15,164 bases of DNA from contig JBDNCP010000122.1 in the NCBI GenBank assembly GCA_046719575.1, positions 1 to 15,164 of the forward strand. Reading direction: 5' to 3'. Source of the stretch: Thermoleptolyngbya sp046719575 (GTDB lineage Bacteria; Cyanobacteriota; Cyanobacteriia; Elainellales; Elainellaceae). This document shows, in pieces, positions 14,859-15,164 of this stretch. The notes below the pieces were generated by a model that was not told the origin of the DNA, searched no databases, and was given only the letters and a program-made list of their open reading frames with translations. The position numbers and the translations under genes are program-made. How positions within the stretch are numbered: the stretch's first letter is position 1; the number at the start of each line of letters is the position of its first letter.

Positions 14859-14899
14859 GCGTGAATCGTAGCGCAGCGATACCGCGCCACGATTCACGC
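14859..14899. repeat. Strong inverted repeat, 16-bp arms
   Basis: GCGTGAATCGT (14859-14869) pairs perfectly with ACGATTCACGC (14889-14899). After one A-C mismatch, GCGC (14871-14874) pairs with GCGC (14884-14887), leaving a 9-nt loop. No T tract follows on either strand, so a standard Rho-independent terminator is not indicated. A protein-binding site, a REP-like element or the end of a mobile element are possible. Confidence 0.9.
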
Positions 14900-14920
14900 A
14901 AGAAGTCTACTCAAATCTGA

Positions 14921-14954
14921 TCCGATCTGAATCGTCTTCCGATCTGAATCGTCT
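14921..14954. repeat. 17-bp perfect tandem duplication
   Basis: TCCGATCTGAATCGTCT is present twice back to back (14921-14937 and 14938-14954), directly right of the inverted repeat. Its GAATCGT core is shared with the inverted-repeat arm. Confidence 0.9.
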
Positions 14955-14967
14955 GCTGAAACGAGTT

Positions 14968-14999
14968 GGAGGGCGCTTTTTGCAGCAAAACAGCGCTCC
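14968..14999 (-). terminator. Hairpin, possible terminator of the right-edge gene
   Basis: GCGCT and TTTTG (14973-14982) pair with CAAAA (14986-14990) and AGCGC (14992-14996) around a CAG loop, with C14991 bulged. Outer GGA/TCC bases can extend the stem. It lies 65 nt downstream of the stop of the minus-strand gene at 15064, where a terminator would be expected, but no strong T tract follows in that direction. Confidence 0.35.
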
Positions 15000-15063
15000 T
15001 AATTAATTCTCTTAAGTGGCACTGCGAATGAAACTGCTAGAGAGCATCCCAGTTTTGTAAGAC

Positions 15064-15164
15064 TCATTTTGAGAATAGTCCATTCAGGTAGGCACAGCGA
15101 TGCTTCTGCACCTGTGGTACGTTACCCTTTTCCCACTGCGCTCCCGATATCTTGATGCGCTGCC
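15064..15164 (-). CDS. C-terminus of a protein, possibly an ISKra4-like transposase (5' part beyond the right edge)
   Basis: The minus strand is open from the right edge to a TGA at 15064-15066, giving 32 residues beginning QRIKISGAQWEKGN and ending HRCAYLNGLFSK. The pattern QRxKxSGxxW, a short gap, then a hydrophobic-x-x-R stretch recalls the last residues of ISKra4/UPF0236-type transposases as I remember them, but 32 residues are too few for a firm assignment. The composition looks protein-like, more so than the opposing plus-strand frame. If correct, the left end of the insertion element should lie within the spacer at about 14850-15060. Confidence 0.45.
   Translation of the reverse strand, partial: QRIKISGAQWEKGNVPQVQKHRCAYLNGLFSK

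Larger units (their letters stand above)
14737..15063. other. Gene-free spacer with inverted and direct repeats
   Basis: This 327-bp spacer precedes the solenoid gene and follows the stop of the truncated minus-strand gene at the right edge. It holds a 16-bp-arm inverted repeat (14859-14899), a 17-bp tandem duplication (14921-14954) and a hairpin (14968-14999). The promoter of the solenoid gene should lie between 14737 and about 14850, but no convincing -35/-10 pair was found. Positions 15001-15063 show nothing I recognise. Confidence 0.6.

Noticed and set aside
15100..15164. Plus-strand frame starting ATG at 15100 after a weak AGGTAGG, open to the right edge
   Set aside because: It lies opposite a minus-strand frame with a more protein-like and partly familiar sequence. 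Twenty-one residues give no recognisable family.

Overview
The window looks like chromosomal DNA from a cyanobacterium, probably filamentous and Leptolyngbya-like (the genus-level guess is weak). The HIP1 octamer GCGATCGC, a cyanobacterial signature, occurs about forty times by eye. The gene set also fits: an RbfA of cyanobacterial type next to a DUF751 membrane protein, a Tat-exported caspase-like protein, a solitary Dam-type methylase, and heptanucleotide tandem repeats in spacers. There is no phage module, CRISPR array, rRNA or tRNA. The only sign of a mobile element is a possible transposase C-terminus at the extreme right edge.

Layout, left to right. 1-1616 (-): a DUF2779 nuclease-like protein whose C-terminus lies beyond the left edge. 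1617-2152: a gene-free divergent spacer. 2153-2803 (+): an exported SH3b-domain protein. 2860-2902: a probable two-way terminator lying partly inside the next gene. 2877-3959 (-): a Gfo/Idh/MocA oxidoreductase. 4001-4130: a heptad-repeat foldback. 4145-5491 (-): dihydroorotase. 5492-5929: a divergent spacer with tandem repeats. 5930-6541 (+): signal peptidase I. 6545-6614: a 14-bp repeat in five copies. 6650-8923 (-): a Tat-signal caspase-fold protein lacking both catalytic residues. 8977-9873 (-): a Dam-type adenine methylase. 9925-10119 (+), 10190-10726 (+) and 10778-12427 (+): DUF751 protein, RbfA and a NagZ-like GH3 hydrolase, arranged like an operon. 12433-14736 (-): a large exported alpha-solenoid protein. 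14737-15063: a spacer with a strong inverted repeat, a 17-bp tandem duplication and a hairpin. 15064-15164 (-): the C-terminus of a possible transposase.

Most genes are housekeeping: pyrimidine synthesis, protein export, ribosome maturation, and probable cell-wall recycling. I do not see a complete new multigene system. The points most worth a second look are the catalytically dead exported caspase-like protein behind the dam gene; the dihydroorotase with Gln in place of the first metal-binding His; the heptad-phased foldback that pairs well only in plus-strand RNA; the Cas4-like nuclease plus DEDD-like exonuclease architecture of the left-edge protein; and short tandem duplications of different unit lengths in most intergenic spacers, densest around lepB.
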